A DNA stretch of 64,000 nt from Dastarcus helophoroides. Taxonomy: Eukaryota; Arthropoda; Insecta; Coleoptera; Bothrideridae. The notes below the pieces were generated by a model. That model was not told the DNA's origin. It did not search any database and saw only the letters and a program-made list of their open reading frames with translations. The stretch is taken from positions 39,762,661 through 39,826,660 of the forward strand of contig CM053329.1 in NCBI GenBank assembly GCA_028583605.1, written 5' to 3'. Of the stretch, positions 34,301-46,600 are shown piece after piece (positions within the stretch are counted from its first letter, which is position 1; every line of letters begins with the position of its first letter). The position numbers were made by a program, and so were the translations under genes.

Positions 34301-37300
34301 CTCGTTAATAAATAAAGAGTTTGTGAGACTCTTCATTATTAATAAGAGTCTGTGAGTTTTATTTTCTAAGGTAGGAGACAAACTATTTTTGGAATCATCT
34401 TAATAAATAAAGAGTCTGTGGGACTCTTATCAGTAAGAGTCTGTGAGTCTCTTACTTATTAAGGCAGAAGGCGCCCTATATTTGGAGATTTCTCTCTTGT
34501 TAATAAATAAAGAATCTTTGAGACTTTTGCTTATTAATAAGAATTTGCGTGACGCTTACTTATTAATAAATGTCTATGAGATTCTTACTTATTAAGAGTC
34601 CGTGAGGTTTACTTATTAATACATACATACATACAAATAAAGATTCTGTGGGACTCTTACTTATTAATAAGAGTGTGTGAGTATCTTACTTATTAAGGCA
34701 GAAAGCGCCTTATATTTGAAGATTTCTACCTGGTTAATAAAACAAGGGCCTGCGAGACTCTTACTTATTAGTAAAAGTATGTGAGACTCTTACTTATTAA
34801 TAAAAATCTGCGAGACTCTTACTTATTAATAAAAGTATGGGAGACTCTTACTTATTAATAAAAGTCTGCAAGACTCTTACTTATTATTAAAAGTATGTGA
34901 GACTCTTTATTATTAATAAGAGTCTGCGAGTTTTATTTCTTAAGGTAGGAGACAAACTATTTTTGGAGATTTCTCCCATCTTAATAAATAAAGAATCTGT
35001 GGGAGTGTTACTTATCAATAAGAGTCCGTGAGTCTCTTAATTATTAAGGCAGGAGGCGCCCTATAATTGGAGATTTCTCCCTTGTTAATAAATAAAGAAT
35101 CTGTGAGACTTTTGCTTATTAATAAGAATCTGCGTGACTCTTACTTATTAATAAATGTCTATGAGATTCTTACTTATTAAGAGTCTGTGAGGTTTACTTA
35201 TTAAGACAGGGAACAAATTATATTTTGAGATTTCTTCCTTCTTAATAAATAAAGATTCTGTGGGACTCTTACTTATTAATAAGAATCTGTGAGTCTCTTA
35301 CTTATTAAGGCAGAATATACACTATATTTGGAGATTTCTTCCTTGTTAATAAATAAAGAGTCTGCGAGACTCTTACTTATTCATAAAAGTCTGCGAGACT
35401 CTTACTTATTAATAAAAGTCTGTAAGACTCTTACTTATTAATAAGAGTTTGTAAGTCTTATTTATTAAGGCAGGAGACAAACTATATTTGGAGATTTCTC
35501 CCTTGTTAATAAATAAAGAATCTGTGAGACTTTTGCTTATTAATAAGAATCTGCGTGACTCTTACTTATTAGTAAATATCTATGAGATTCTTATTTATTA
35601 AGAGCCTGTGAGGTTTACTTATTAAGACAGGGAACAAATTATATTTTGAGATTTCTTCCTTGATAATAAATAAAGAGTCTGCGAGACTCTTACTTATTAA
35701 TAAAAGTCTTCGAGACTCTTACTTATTAATAAAAGTCTGCGAGACTCTTACTTATTATTAAAAGTCTGTGAGACTCTTACTTATTAATAAGAGTTTGTGA
35801 GTCTTATTTATTAAGGCAGAAGACAAACTACATTTGAAGATTTCTCCCTTTTATTAAATAAAGAGTCTGTGGGATTCTTGTTTATCAATAAGAGTCTGTC
35901 GAGAAAAAAACTTGAGATTTTTTTTAAAAAAAACTTGGCACAACACCCTCTAACGTTTGGGCTCAAATTTCATCTAGAAGCATTAGGAAAAATTAAATTG
36001 AAAAATTGTTTATTAAACAATTAAAAAGACAAATCAAACATTTGTTTAAAAATCTTGAATTTAGACTCGAAAGTTTGACCCATTTGACCTCTCACTCAAA
36101 ACTTCTAATTTTTTTAACAATAAACTTTCTACTCAAAATTTTGACCTTTCAATGTCAGTCTCAAAAGTCCGATCTTTTTTTAGTTTCGAAGTTTTAAGCA
36201 AATTTGTAAAAGAGTCTGCAAAACTCTTACTTATTGACAAGAATCTGTAAGTCTCTTACTTATTAAGGAAGGAGATACACTATATTTGGAGATTTTTCCC
36301 TCGTTAATAAATAAAGAGTTTGTGAGACTCTTTATTATTAATAAGAGTCTGTGAGTTTTATTTTCTAAGGTAGGAGACAAACTATTTTTGGAATCATCTT
36401 AATAAATAAAGAGTCTGTGGGACTCTTATCAGTAAGAGTCTGTGAGTCTCTTACTTATTAAGGCAGAAGGCGCCCTATATTTGGAGATTTCTCTCTTGTT
36501 AATAAATAAAGAATCTTTGAGACTTTTGCTTATTAATAAGAATTTGCGTGACGCTTACTTATTAATAAATGTCTATGAGATTCTTACTTATTAAGAGTCC
36601 GTGAGGTTTACTTATTAATACATACATACATACAAATAAAGATTCTGTGGGACTCTTACTTATTAATAAGAGTGTGTGAGTCTAATACTTATTAAGGCAG
36701 AAAGCGCCTTAAATTTCGAGATTTCTCCCTTGTTAATAAATAAAGAGTCTGCGAGACTCTTACTTATTAATAAAAGTATGTGAGACTCTTACTTATTAAT
36801 AAAAGTCTGCGAGACTCTTACTTATTAATAAAAGTATGTGGGACTCTTACTTATTAATAAAAGTCTGCACGACTCTTACTTATTATTAAAAGTATGAAGA
36901 GACTCTTACTTATTAATATGACTTTGTAAGTTTTATTTATTAAAGTAGGAGACAAACTATATTTGGAGATTTCTCTCTTTTATTAAATAAAGAGTCTGTG
37001 GATCTCTTCCTTATCAATAAGAATCTGTGAAGAAAAAACTCAAGATTTTTTCAAAAAAACTTTGACAAAACACCCTCTTACGTTTGGGTTCAAATTTTAT
37101 CTGGAAACATTGGGAAAAATTGGATTGAAAAATTGAAAATTAAACAATTAAAAAGACAAATTAAACATTTATTTATAAATCTTAAATTTAGATTCGAAAA
37201 TTTGACCCATTGGATCTCTCACTCAAAACGTCGAATTTTTCTCAACAATAAACTTTCTACTCAAAATTTTGACCTTTTAATGTCAGTCTCAAAAGACCGA

Positions 37301-38035
37301 TCTTTCTTTAGTGTTGAAGTTTTGAGCAAATTCGTAAAAGTCTGCAAAACTCTTACTTACTAATAAGAGTCTGTAAGTCTCTTAGTTATTAAGGAAGGAG
37401 ACACATTATATTTGAAGATTTCTCCTGTCTGTGAGTTTTATTTCTTAAAGTAGGAGACAAACTCTTTTTGGAGATTTCCCCCATCTTAATAAATAAAGAG
37501 TCTGTGGGACTCTTACTTATTAATAAGAGTCTGTGAGTCTCTTACTTATTAAGGCAGGAGGCGCCCTATATTTGGAGATTTCTCCCTTGTTAATAAATAA
37601 AGAATCTGTGAGACTTTTGCTTATTAATAAGAATCTGCGTGGCTCTTACTTATTAATAAATGTCTATGGGATTCTTACTTATTAAGAGTCTGTGAGGTTT
37701 ACTTATTAATACATGGAACAAATTATATTTTGAGATTTCTCCCTTCTTAATAAATAAAGATTCTGTGGGACTCTTACTTATTAATAAGAGTCTGTGAGTC
37801 TCTTACTTATTAAGGCAGGAAATACACTATATTTGGAGATTTCTCCCTTGTTAATAAATAAAGAGTTGACCCACTCAAAACTTCGAATTTTTCTTAACAA
37901 CAAACTTTCTACTCGAAATTTTGACCTTTCAATGTTAGTCTCAAAATTCAAACCTTTTTTAATTTTGAAGTTTTGAGCAAATTCGTTTCTCAAAAGTCGA
38001 AATTTCTACAAAATAATTGAACGTTTGAATGTAAA
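31395..38035 (+). repeat. Satellite B array 1, with interspersed spacer modules
   Basis: The basic unit is about 29 bp (AAAAGTCTGCGAGACTC + TTACTTATTAAT). It combines a 6-bp-stem hairpin GAGTCT-GTG-AGACTC with a 12-bp palindrome CTTATTAATAAG. Groups of units are joined by AAGGCAGGAGACAAACTATA, TTTGGAGATTTCTCCC and TTGTTAATAAATAAAGAGTC linkers. A non-satellite spacer module of about 310 bp (GAAAAAACTCGAGATTTTT.. to ..GAGCAAATTCGTAAAAG) recurs at about 31440, 32547, 33614 (truncated), 33904, 35892, 37027 and 37868 (partial). Modules carry a 63-81-codon frame beginning MFIKQ; it is broken in several copies and judged non-functional. Confidence 0.95.
33890..34900 (+). repeat. About 1-kb block duplicated at 35880-36890
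   Basis: The two blocks, offset by 1999 bp, agree in spacer module, rare variants (GGAATCATCTTAATAAATAA, GACGCTTACTTATT) and a private ATACATACATACATAC microsatellite (34621, 36620). Similarity is clearly higher than among other units, so this is a recent duplication inside satellite B. Confidence 0.85.
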
Positions 38036-38320
38036 GGTTGAATTTCCTAAAATGTTCTTTTTTATTTATTGGTAACTTTAAACACAATCATCTGCTTCAT
38101 TTGTTGAGAGCATGCAACTCGCAGACTGATTCATCGCATGTTTTTTTATAATTTAATACACATTTTCACCCACTTAGGGGCTAAGTTTAGGAAAGTTTTT
38201 TTTAGTGTGTTATATCTAAGGTGCAAAACGTCATACTTCTAGAGCCATCGAACGTTACTTGTCACTCACTGTTATTTATTAAGTAGTTATGTATGTGTTT
38301 GTATATTTTGTATTGTATAG
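38036..38320 (+). repeat. Dispersed repeat (GCATGCAA.. element), copy a
   Basis: Core 38075-38245: TTCATTTGTTGAGAGCATGC, ATACACATTTTCACCCACTT, AGGGGCTAAGTTTAGGAAAG, TTTTTTTTAGTG. It aligns block by block with 39115-39275. The phrase with CACCC..TTAGGGG, GAAAA..CTTTTTTAG and ATGTCTACGTC resembles a dispersed repeat common in arthropods (recognised from memory; class uncertain, possibly a LINE 3' region). Confidence 0.6.
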
Positions 38321-39114
38321 CTACATATTGTAGATCAAGCGATAAATGCTATAATCCGAGGCAGCATTAAAAAAAAAATCTGATCTGGAACCGGACAAAA
38401 CCCTCGTTGAATGTTTATTATGCGATGTACAATCCCAAAAAGGCTTCCATCCCATCCGAACAATGTGTATTCTATTAGGCAACATAATTGACACAGGCAG
38501 ATTCAATTTGCTTTAATATTAAGTTAGTAAAACATAAACAATAACGTTTTAGTTCACTTTTGTGTTCCCTAATTGAAATAGCTGACATAATTTAATACGC
38601 TTTATGTCAAAGGGTAAATAACAACAGCCTTTCGATATTTGTTTGGCGTGGTAACTCTCCCCACAATTGGTCAACTAGTGTTTAAAAAAGTGCCAATGGA
38701 AGTAAAAGTTAAAAAATAAATACTCCATTTTTGGTCCTTCCACGAAAATTAGGTGACAAATTATAAAAAAGTAAAGCAATACTCTTAGTATTGCGAGTAC
38801 TCAAAATGATGTGGTTTTTTAGTAGAACGAAAATGTCATTACTTATTGACTGTTTTGATAGATCTGTCAAGTGGCACTTTCACCTCTTTAATATGCAAAG
38901 ATGTAAGAATTTTCTAAGCCAAAGAAAGATATTTTCTTTGACGAAAAACGATTCGAATTAATGGGGTACACAAAGTCATGAAATATGAAATCATTGGGGT
39001 AGGTTTGTTACGATAGTAGTTTAGCAGTTGTCAATTAGGAACAGTCTATGTAAGACGCACAAGGAATGTTCACAACCAACGTGATGATTTTTTTTTGAAC
39101 ACTATAGGTTACGT
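38321..39114. other. Unique DNA, no gene seen
   Basis: Between the two dispersed-repeat copies. The 61-aa minus frame is not credible. No other feature recognised. Confidence 0.5.
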
Positions 39115-39275
39115 TATATGCAACAATTTGTTTTATTTGTTGGAAGCATGCAATCTAAAGCTTAATTGATTACATTTCTGATACACCTTTTCAGCTTTTA
39201 GGAATTAAATTGCGAAAATCTTTTCTTAGCGGATGTCTACGTCGTATACGGAACCTACATGCCAAATTTCAATAT
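39115..39275 (+). repeat. Dispersed repeat (GCATGCAA.. element), copy b
   Basis: Matches copy a in order: TTATTTGTTGGAAGCATGCA, GATACACCTTTTCAGC, TTTTAGGAATTAAATTGCGA, AAATCTTTTCTTAGCGGATG, TCTACGTC, then CATGCCAAATTTCAAT. It stops where an LTR-like sequence starts (TGTAACG), so the LTR element apparently inserted into this older repeat. Confidence 0.6.
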
Positions 39276-39697
39276 TGTAACGCAATGTAAATAGATAGAA
39301 TTGAATTGTAGAATTTAGTATGTAAGAAAAGTTTCTAGAATGATCTGATAAGGGGAAAGCGACCGCGATAACGAAGCAAGCGGCAGATAAGCGTTCCAGA
39401 AATTTCGGCAAACGATAGGCCTTATCTGCGAGATTTTTCTAGGACCTGGAAGCCAAAACTATATAAAGCGGCCAGCTCTCCCTCGAGTCAGTTAGCTAGA
39501 GTCAGTCAGTGTAATTAGTGAGCTAGTAGTTAGAAGTAAATAAGTGAGTTCATTATCCAGTTGTAGTGTTCCGAGTTAGTTTAGTATTATTCAATTCACG
39601 TGTTAATAATCAATTCGAACCGATAAGCCCGCAACGTAATTTCTAATAAAGTTAGAACACCTGATATACCTCAACGTTGTCTTTGAGTGGAAATGCA
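39276..39697 (+). mobile_element. Solo-LTR-like element with TATA/Inr promoter
   Basis: Begins TGTAACGCAATG and contains a TATATAAA box (39460-39467), an initiator CGAGTCAGTT with its A at 39490 (30 bp from the first T of the TATA box), and CTAATAAAGTT with a polyadenylation hexamer at 39645-39650, a U3-R-U5 arrangement of about 420 bp. The right edge is set at ..AAATGCA only because it ends in CA. No target duplication was recognised and no gag/pol or second LTR is near, so it is a solo LTR or, less likely, a host promoter. Confidence 0.6.
39460..39490 (+). promoter_or_regulatory. TATA-Inr core promoter within LTR
   Basis: TATATAAA at 39460-39467 and initiator TCAGT (A at 39490) stand at canonical spacing. 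A sequence AGTGA at +28 to +32 matches four of five positions of the insect DPE. Probably drives, or once drove, LTR transcription rightward. Confidence 0.6.
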
Positions 39698-40627
39698 AAA
39701 TAAATACAGAGATGAAATAAATAGGAATAAAAATCAAGTATTTTAAGGTTCAAGTGTAACGTTATCTGCTATCATCAATTTATCAGTAGCAGCCATAATA
39801 TCTTTTGTTGTCCTTTCATTAGATAAAACAAAAAACCACTCACTAATAAATCGTTATTTTATGGAAGCTTCTGAGTTATTTTCATTTGATTCACCAGATA
39901 AAGCTCGGGGCGAAATCAACGTTGGAAATTAATGTCTTAGGCGGCGAAAAAACGAATTTTCTTTTATGTGCATCTCCCGAAAACCGTCCTCGACGTTTAC
40001 TTTTTATAATTTTCGTATCTCGACCGCCGCCGTCTCCCCGAATGCAAGGACCGTCTCATTGAAATTGATTTGGAAATGAAATGCTCAGTTATTTGTTAGA
40101 TGCCGACACTTCGGAAATGACGGATCCTTATCGGTCACGATTCCACGATTGGAGATTTTCAATTTTCCCCTATTTTTATTCGAGGAAAACATTGTTCGCG
40201 ACGGCTGTTATCGACTACTTTTTTTTTTCTCTTCTTCCCCACGTCGAGATGTTCCTGAATTTGAGCGTTTCATATAACTATACAATATCAGTTGGCGGAG
40301 CGTACGGTTGTTCGATTTGCGCTTTTCCAAGGCACTGTTCGGTTTCCGCATTTTGCCAATAAGGGATTTGTTAAAGGACCACTTTCTTCTCCTAAAAGAC
40401 GACCCTCTTTTGTGATGCGTTTTTAAACTCCGCGTATAACGTTCGACGAAAGGTAAATAAAGCAACAAATTCGTGAGCAATCTTGAGGCCAAATGTTTGG
40501 TTTCCTTGATTAAATTTTGCAACGGCAAGTTCTCAAATGTCGAACGTAGGATCAAAGGCAACTCTGTTGTAATGAAGACACATTTTAATCTACTCCTTTC
40601 TGAAATGTAGTGCAAGGAAACAGTCTT
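39698..40627. other. Unique DNA; longest non-repeat ORFs
   Basis: Holds the longest open frame outside repeats: 135 aa on the minus strand (40208-40615, K/R-rich, MHYISERSRL.. to ..GEEEKKKSSR), overlapped by a 93-aa plus frame (40081-40362). Neither matches a family I know, and neither has a recognised signal peptide, domain or clear splice context. The K-rich end of the minus frame is the complement of a T-rich run. Probably chance. Confidence 0.35.
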
Positions 40628-43600
40628 AATATTTAGCGATTTCTCCCTTGTTAATAAATAAGGAGTCTGTGGGACTCTTACTTATTAATGAGAGTCTGTG
40701 AGACTCTTACTTATTAATAAGAGTCTGTGAGACTCTTACTTATTAATAAAAGTTTATGGGTCTTATTTATTAAGGTAGCAGGCAAACTATATTTGGAGAT
40801 TTTTCTCTTCTTAATAAATAAAGAGTCTGTGGAACTCTTACTTATTAATAAGAGTCTGTGAGACGCTTACTTACTAAGGCAGGAGACAATCTATATTTGG
40901 AGATTTCTCCCTCGTTAATAAATAAAGAGTCTGTGAGAGTCTTACTTATTAATAAAAGTCTGTAACAAACTTATTTATTAATAAAAGTCTGTAAGACTTT
41001 TACTTATTAATAAGAGTCTGTGAGTCGCTTACTTACTAAGGCAGGAGACAATCTATATTTGGAAATTTCTCACTTATTAATAAATAAAGAGTCTGCCAAA
41101 CTCTTACTTATTAATAAGAGTCTATGAGTCTCTTACTTATTAAGGAATGGGACTATATTTAGAGATTTCTCCCTCGTTAATAAATAAAGGGTCTGTGAGA
41201 ATCTTACTTATTAATAAAAGTCTGTAAGACTCTTACTTATTAATAAGAGTCTGTGAGTTTTATTTATTAAGGTAGGAGACAAAGTATATTGGGAGATTTC
41301 TCCCATTTTAATAAATAAAGAGTCTGTGAGACCCTTACTTATCAATAATAGTGTGAGCCTCTTACTTATTAAGACAGAAATTACACTATATTTGGAGATT
41401 TTCCTTTTGTTAATAAGAGACACAATAATGAGATACTTGCTTATTAATAAAAGTCTGTGAGACTCTTACTTATTAATAAAAGTCTATGAGTCTTATTTAT
41501 TAAGGCAGCAGACAAACTATATTTGGAGATTTCAGCCTTTTTAATAAATGAAGAGTCTGTGGAAGTCTTACCTATTAATAAGAGTCTGTGAGTCTCTTAA
41601 TTACTAAGGCAGAAAACAATCTATATTTGGAGATTTCTCCCTTGTTAATAGATAAAGAGTCTGCGAAACTCTTACTTATTAATAAGAATCTGTAAGTCTC
41701 TTACTTATTAAGGAAGAAGATACACCATATTTGGAGATTTCTCCCTCGTTCATAAATAAAGAGCCTGTGAGACTCTTTATTATTGATAAGAAACTGTAAA
41801 TTTTATTTATTAAGATAGGAGACAAATTATATTAGGAGATTTCTCTCATCTTAATAAATAAAGAGTCTATGGGACTCTTATTAATAAGAGTCTGTGAGTC
41901 TCTTACTTATTAAGGCAGAAGTCACACTATATTTGGAGATTTCCCTCTTGTTAAGAAATAGAGAGTCTGTGAGACTCTTGCTTATTAATAAGAGTCTGCG
42001 AGACTCTTACTTATTAATAAATGTCTATGAGATTCTTAATTATTAAGAGTCTGTGAGGTTTACTTATTAAGACAGGGGACAAATTATATTTTGAAATTTC
42101 TCCCTTCTTAATAAAGAAAAGATCTGTGGGACTCTTACTTATTAATAAGAATCTGTGAGTCTCTTACTTATTAAGGGAGGAGTCACACCATATTTGGAGA
42201 TTTCTTCCTTGTTAATAAATAAAGAGTCTGCGAGACTCTTACTTAATAATAAAAGTCTGTAAGACTCTTACTTATTAATAAGAGTCTGCGAGTCTCTTAA
42301 TTATTAAGGGAGGAGTCGCACCATATTTGGAGATTTCTTCTTTGTTAATAAGTAAAGAGTCTGCGAGACTCTTACTTATTAATAAAAGTCTGTGAGACTC
42401 TTACTTATTATTAAGGGTCTGTGAGTCTTATTGTTTAAGGCAGGAGATAAACTATATTTGGAGATTTCTTCCTTCTTAAAAATAAAGAGTGGGCTCTTAC
42501 TTATTAATAAGGGTCTGTGGGTCTTTTATTTATTGAGGCAGGAGACTTCTCTTGGAGATTTCTCTCTTGTTAATAAATAAAGAGTTTGCGAGACTCTTAC
42601 TTATTAATAAGAGACAGCAAGACTCTTACTTATTAATAAATGTCTGTGAGACTCTTACTTATTAAAAGTGTGTAAGTTTTACTTATTAAGGCAGGGGACA
42701 AACTAAATTTTGAGATTTCCACCTTCTTAATTAATAAAGAGCCTATGGGACTCTTACTTATTAATAAGAGTCTGTGAGGCTCTTACTTATTAAGGTTGGA
42801 GACGCACTATATTTGGACGTTTCTCTCTTGTTAATAAATAAAGAGTCTGTGAGCCTCTTATTTATCAATAAGAATCTGCGAGACTCTTACTTATTAATAA
42901 ATGTCTGTGGAACTCTTACTTATTAAGAGTGTGTGAATTTTACTTATTAAGGCAAGGGACAAATTATATTTTGAGATTTCTTTCTTCTTAATAAATAAAG
43001 AGTCTATGGGATTCTTACTTATTAATGAGAGTCTGTGGAATTCTCATTTATTAATAACAGTCCGTGAGTCCCTTACTTATTAAGGCAGGAGACATACTAT
43101 ATTTGCAGATTTCTCCCTTGTTAATAAATAATCTGCGAGACTCTCACTTATTAATAAAAGTCTGTGAGGGTCTCTTACTTATTAATGAGAATCTGTGAGT
43201 CTTATTTATTAAGGCAGCAGACAAACTATATTTGAAGATTTCCCTCTTTTTAATAAATGAAGAGTTTGTGAGACTCCTACTTGTTAGTAAGAGTCTGCGA
43301 GACTCTTACTTACTTATAAAAGTCTGTGAGAGTCTCTTACTTATTAATGAGAGTCTGTGAGTCTTACATATTAAGGCAGCAGACAAACTATATTTGGAGA
43401 TTTCCCTCTTCTTAATAAATAAAGAGTTTGTGGGACTCTAACCCATTAATAAGAGTCTGAGAGTTTCTTATTTGTTATTAAGAGTCTGCGAGACACTTAT
43501 TTATTAATAAAAGTCTGCGAGACTCCATTAAGTAAGGCAGGAAAGAAACAATATTTGGCGAGTTCTGCCTTCTTAATTAATAAAGAGTCTATGAGTTTTA

Positions 43601-46600
43601 TTTATTAAGGTAGGAGACAAATTATATTTGGAGATTTTTTCCATCTTAATAAATAAAGAGTCTGTGGGACTCTTACTTATCAATAAGAGTCTGCAAGTAT
43701 CTTACTTATTAAGGTAGAAGTCACACTATATTTGGAGATTGATAATAAATAAAGAGTCTGTGAGACTTTTGCTTATTAATAAGAGTCTGCAAGACTCTTA
43801 CTTACTAATAAATATCTATGAGATTCTTACCTATTAAGAGTCTGTGAAATTTACTTATTAAGACAGGAAACAAATTATTTTTTGAGATTTCTCCCTTTTT
43901 AATAAATAAAGAGTCTGTGGGACCCTTACTTATTAATAAGAGTCTGTGGGTCTCTTACTGATTAAGGCAGGAGACACTATATTTGGAGATTTCTCTCTTG
44001 TTAATGAATAAAGAGTCTGCGAGACTCTTACTTATTAATAAAAGCCTGTGAGACTCTTACTTATTAACAAGAGTCTGTGAGTCTTATTTATTAAGGCAGA
44101 AGACAAACTACATTTGGAGATTTCTCCCTATTATTAAATAAAAAGTCTGTGAGACTCTTACTTATCAATAAGAGTCTGTGAGTCTCTTACTGATTAAAGC
44201 AGGAGACACACTATATTTGGAGATTTCCCTCTTGTTAATAAATAAAGAGTCTGTGAGTCTCTTGCTTATTAATAAGAGTCTGTAAGACTCTAATAAGAGT
44301 CTGCGGGACTCTAATAAGAGTCTGTGAGACTCTTACTTATTAATAAATATCTGTGAGGCTCTTACCTATTAAAATTGTGTAGGGTTTTACTTATTAAGGC
44401 AAAGGCCAAATTATATTTTGAGATTTCCCTTTTCTTAATAAATAAAGAGTTTATAAGACTCTTACTTATTAATAGAGTCTGTGAGGCTCTTACTTATTAA
44501 GGCAAGAGACGCATTATATTTGGAGATTTCTTCCTTGTTAATGAATAAAGAGCCTGTGATACTCTTGCTTATCAATAAGTGTCTACGAGACTCTTAGTTA
44601 TTAAGAGTGTGTAAGTTTTATTTATTAAGGCAAGAGACAAATTGTGTTTTGAGATTTCTTTCTTCTTAATAAATAAAGGGTCTGTAGGACTCTTATTTAT
44701 TTATAAGAGTCTGTGGGACTTTTACTTCATATTAAGAGTCGGTGGGTCCCTTACTTATTAAGGCAGGAGATACACTATATTTGCAGATTTCTCCCCTTGT
44801 TAATAAATAAAGAGTCTGCGAGGCTCTTACTTATTAATAGAAGTCTGTGAGACTCTTGCTTAATAATAAGAGTCTGTGAGTTTTACTTATTAAGGCAGAA
44901 GACAACTTTTATTTGAAGATTTATCCCTTCTTAATAAATAATTAGTTTGTGAGACTTTTACTAATTAATAAGAGACTGCAAAACTCTTATTAATAAAAGT
45001 CTGTGAGACTAGAACTTAATAATAAGAGTCTGTGAGTCTTACTTATTAAGGCAGGAGACAAACTATATTTGGAGATTTCTCCCTTGGTAATAAATAAAGA
45101 GTCTGTGAGTCTCTTGCTTATTAATAAGAGTCTGTAAGGACTCCTAATAAGAGTCTGCGGGACCTAATAAGAGTCTGTGAGACTCTTACTTATTAATAAA
45201 TATCTGTGAGGCTCTTACTATTAAAATTGTGTGAAGTTTTACTTATTAAGGCAAAGGCCAAATTATATTTTGAGATTTCCCTTTTCTTAATAAATAAGAG
45301 TTTATAAGACTCTTACTTATTAATAGAGTCTGTGAGGCTCTTACTATTAAGGCAAGAGACGCATTATATTTGGAGATTTCTTCCTTGTTAATGAATAAAG
45401 AGTCTGTGATACTCTTGCTTATCAATAAGTGTCTACGAGACTCTTAGTTATTAATAAATGTCTGTGAGACTCTTACTTATTAAGAGTGTGTAGTTTACTA
45501 AAGTTATCTGTGAGATTTCTTACTTTTTAAGTCTGTGAGACCACTTATTATTAAGGCAGAGATACACTTATATTTGAGGTTCTCCCTTGTTAAAAATAAG
45601 AGTCTGCGAGGACTCTTACTTATTAATAAGAGTCTGTGAGGCTCTTCTTATAAGAGTTGTAGATTTACTTATTAAGGCAGGGACAACATTATATTTTGGA
45701 GATTTTCTCTTCTTAATAAATAAGAGTCTGTGAGGACTCTTACTTATTAATAAGAGCTGTGAGACTCTTACTTATGAACTAAGAGTCTGTGAGTCTCTTA
45801 CTTATTAAGGCAGAAGACACTATTATATTGAGATTTTCCCTTGTATTAAATAAAGACGTCGAGACTCTTATTAATAAAAGAGAGTCTTACTTATTAATAA
45901 GAGTCTGCGAGTCTTATTTGTTAAGGCCGTAGACAAGCTATATTTGGAGATTTCTTCCTTGCTTAATAAATAATGAGTTTGTGAGATCTCTTACTTATTA
46001 ATAAACAGAAGTCTGCTAACTATGTTAATTAATAAGAATCTGCGAGACTCTTAGTTATTAATAAATGTCTGTGAGACTCTTACTTATTCAAAGTGTGTGC
46101 GTTTTACAACAAATTATATTTTAGAGATTTTCCCTTTTCTTAATAAATAAAGAGTCTATGGGACTCTTACTTATTAATAAGAATCTGTAAGTTTCTTAAT
46201 TATTTAGGCAGGAGACGCACTATATTTGGAGATTTCTCCCTTGTTAATGAATAAAGAGTCTGTGAGACCCTTGCTTATCAATAAGAGTCTGCGAGACTCT
46301 TACTTATTAATAAATGTCTGTGAGACTCTTACTTATTAAGAGTTTGTAAGTTTTAACTTATTAAAGGCAAGGGACAAATTATATTTTGATTGTTTCTTTT
46401 TAATTCTTAATAAATAAAGAGTATGTGGGACTCTTACTTAATAATAAGAGTCTGTGGGACTCTTACTTATAATAAGAGTCTGTGAGTCTCTTACTTATTA
46501 AGGCAAGAGACATATTATATTTGCAGATTTCTCCCTTGTTAATAAATAAGGAGTCTGCGAGACTCTTACTTATTAATAAAAATCTGTGAGACTCTTACTT

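Noticed and set aside
40208..40615. 135-aa K/R-rich minus frame, the longest outside repeats
   Set aside because: Part of the lysine run is the complement of a poly-T stretch; an opposite 93-aa frame overlaps; no family, splice context or promoter recognised. Kept only as a note.
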